Source: Gammaproteobacteria bacterium (GTDB lineage: Bacteria > Pseudomonadota > Gammaproteobacteria > GRL18). Taken from it: DNA of 62,522 bases. Positions 62,477 to 62,522 of this stretch are shown here, piece after piece. Below the pieces are notes generated by a model. It saw nothing but the letters and a program-made list of their open reading frames with translations, ran no database searches and had not been told where the DNA came from. The DNA lies in NCBI GenBank assembly GCA_026196615.1, contig JAPHSW010000116.1:1-62522 (forward strand), given 5' to 3'. The translations under genes were made by a program, and so were the position numbers. The stretch's first letter is position 1; each line of letters opens with the position of its first letter.

Positions 62477-62522
62477 AGAGAAGAAAACCACTGAAGGAAC
62501 AACGACTTAGAAATGAATCAGG

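Noticed and set aside
1-62522. CRISPR arrays, insertion sequences, tRNA genes, prophage attachment sites
   Set aside because: None was seen on reading both strands: no regular spaced repeats, no transposase or integrase gene, and no convincing tRNA structure. Short or divergent RNAs could still be missed without computation.

Overview
The window is chromosomal DNA from an AT-rich, polarly flagellated gammaproteobacterium. The evidence is the gene order flhA-flhF-flhG-fliA-cheY-cheZ-cheA-motC-motD-parA-parP-cheW-DUF2802, known from Pseudomonas and Vibrio relatives, together with guaB-guaA-tadA, fabB, rppH-ptsP, a TatD of the gammaproteobacterial type and a class II (B12-dependent) ribonucleotide reductase. 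I cannot name the species from sequence alone. Several genes start with TTG or GTG, and mltF appears to start with ATT.

Layout. 1-2158: the 5' end of nrdJ and xseA, both on the minus strand; nrdJ has a sigma70-type promoter and two NrdR-box-like sites. 2373-10456: an AT-rich orphan type VI secretion island holding a VgrG with extra C-terminal domains, a 1184-residue candidate effector with a hydrophobic C-terminal region, an exported leucine-rich-repeat protein, and a membrane protein with a PH-like domain translationally coupled to it. 10565-16782: a minus-strand signalling operon with two paralogous histidine kinases (one with a PhnD-like periplasmic sensor), a lone receiver and a receiver-HD-GYP-degenerate GGDEF protein. 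17012-25465: guaB, guaA, tadA, fklB, a diguanylate cyclase, mltF and two small unknown genes. 25884-31467: a DUF2892 protein, a hybrid kinase, a short candidate ORF, a receiver, tatD, a ferritin-like protein and a secreted cysteine-protease-like protein. 31679-47413: the flagellar and chemotaxis block. 47496-52201: sbcB, a membrane protein with five copies of a FliN-N-terminus-like motif, and a von Willebrand A protein, all on the minus strand. 52653-62310: fabB, three two-component signalling proteins, a HAD phosphatase, rppH and ptsP. The right edge carries a strong promoter with a boxA-like element, which suggests a stable-RNA operon just outside.

How it works together. The flagellar block reads as a regulated hierarchy. 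A sigma54-type promoter precedes flhA. fliA (sigma28) sits inside the block, and two good FliA promoters (TTTAGTTT-N11-GCCGATAA and TAAACTTT-N11-GCCGATAA) precede cheY and cheW. A weaker FliA-like promoter precedes the von Willebrand A and FliN-motif pair. cheB, usually next to cheA in this gene order, is absent.

The most interesting candidates are the VgrG-linked effector and putative immunity module, the membrane protein with repeated FliN-like motifs beside a von Willebrand A partner, the probable ATT start of mltF, and an in-frame 12-bp tandem repeat that replaces part of a receiver domain.
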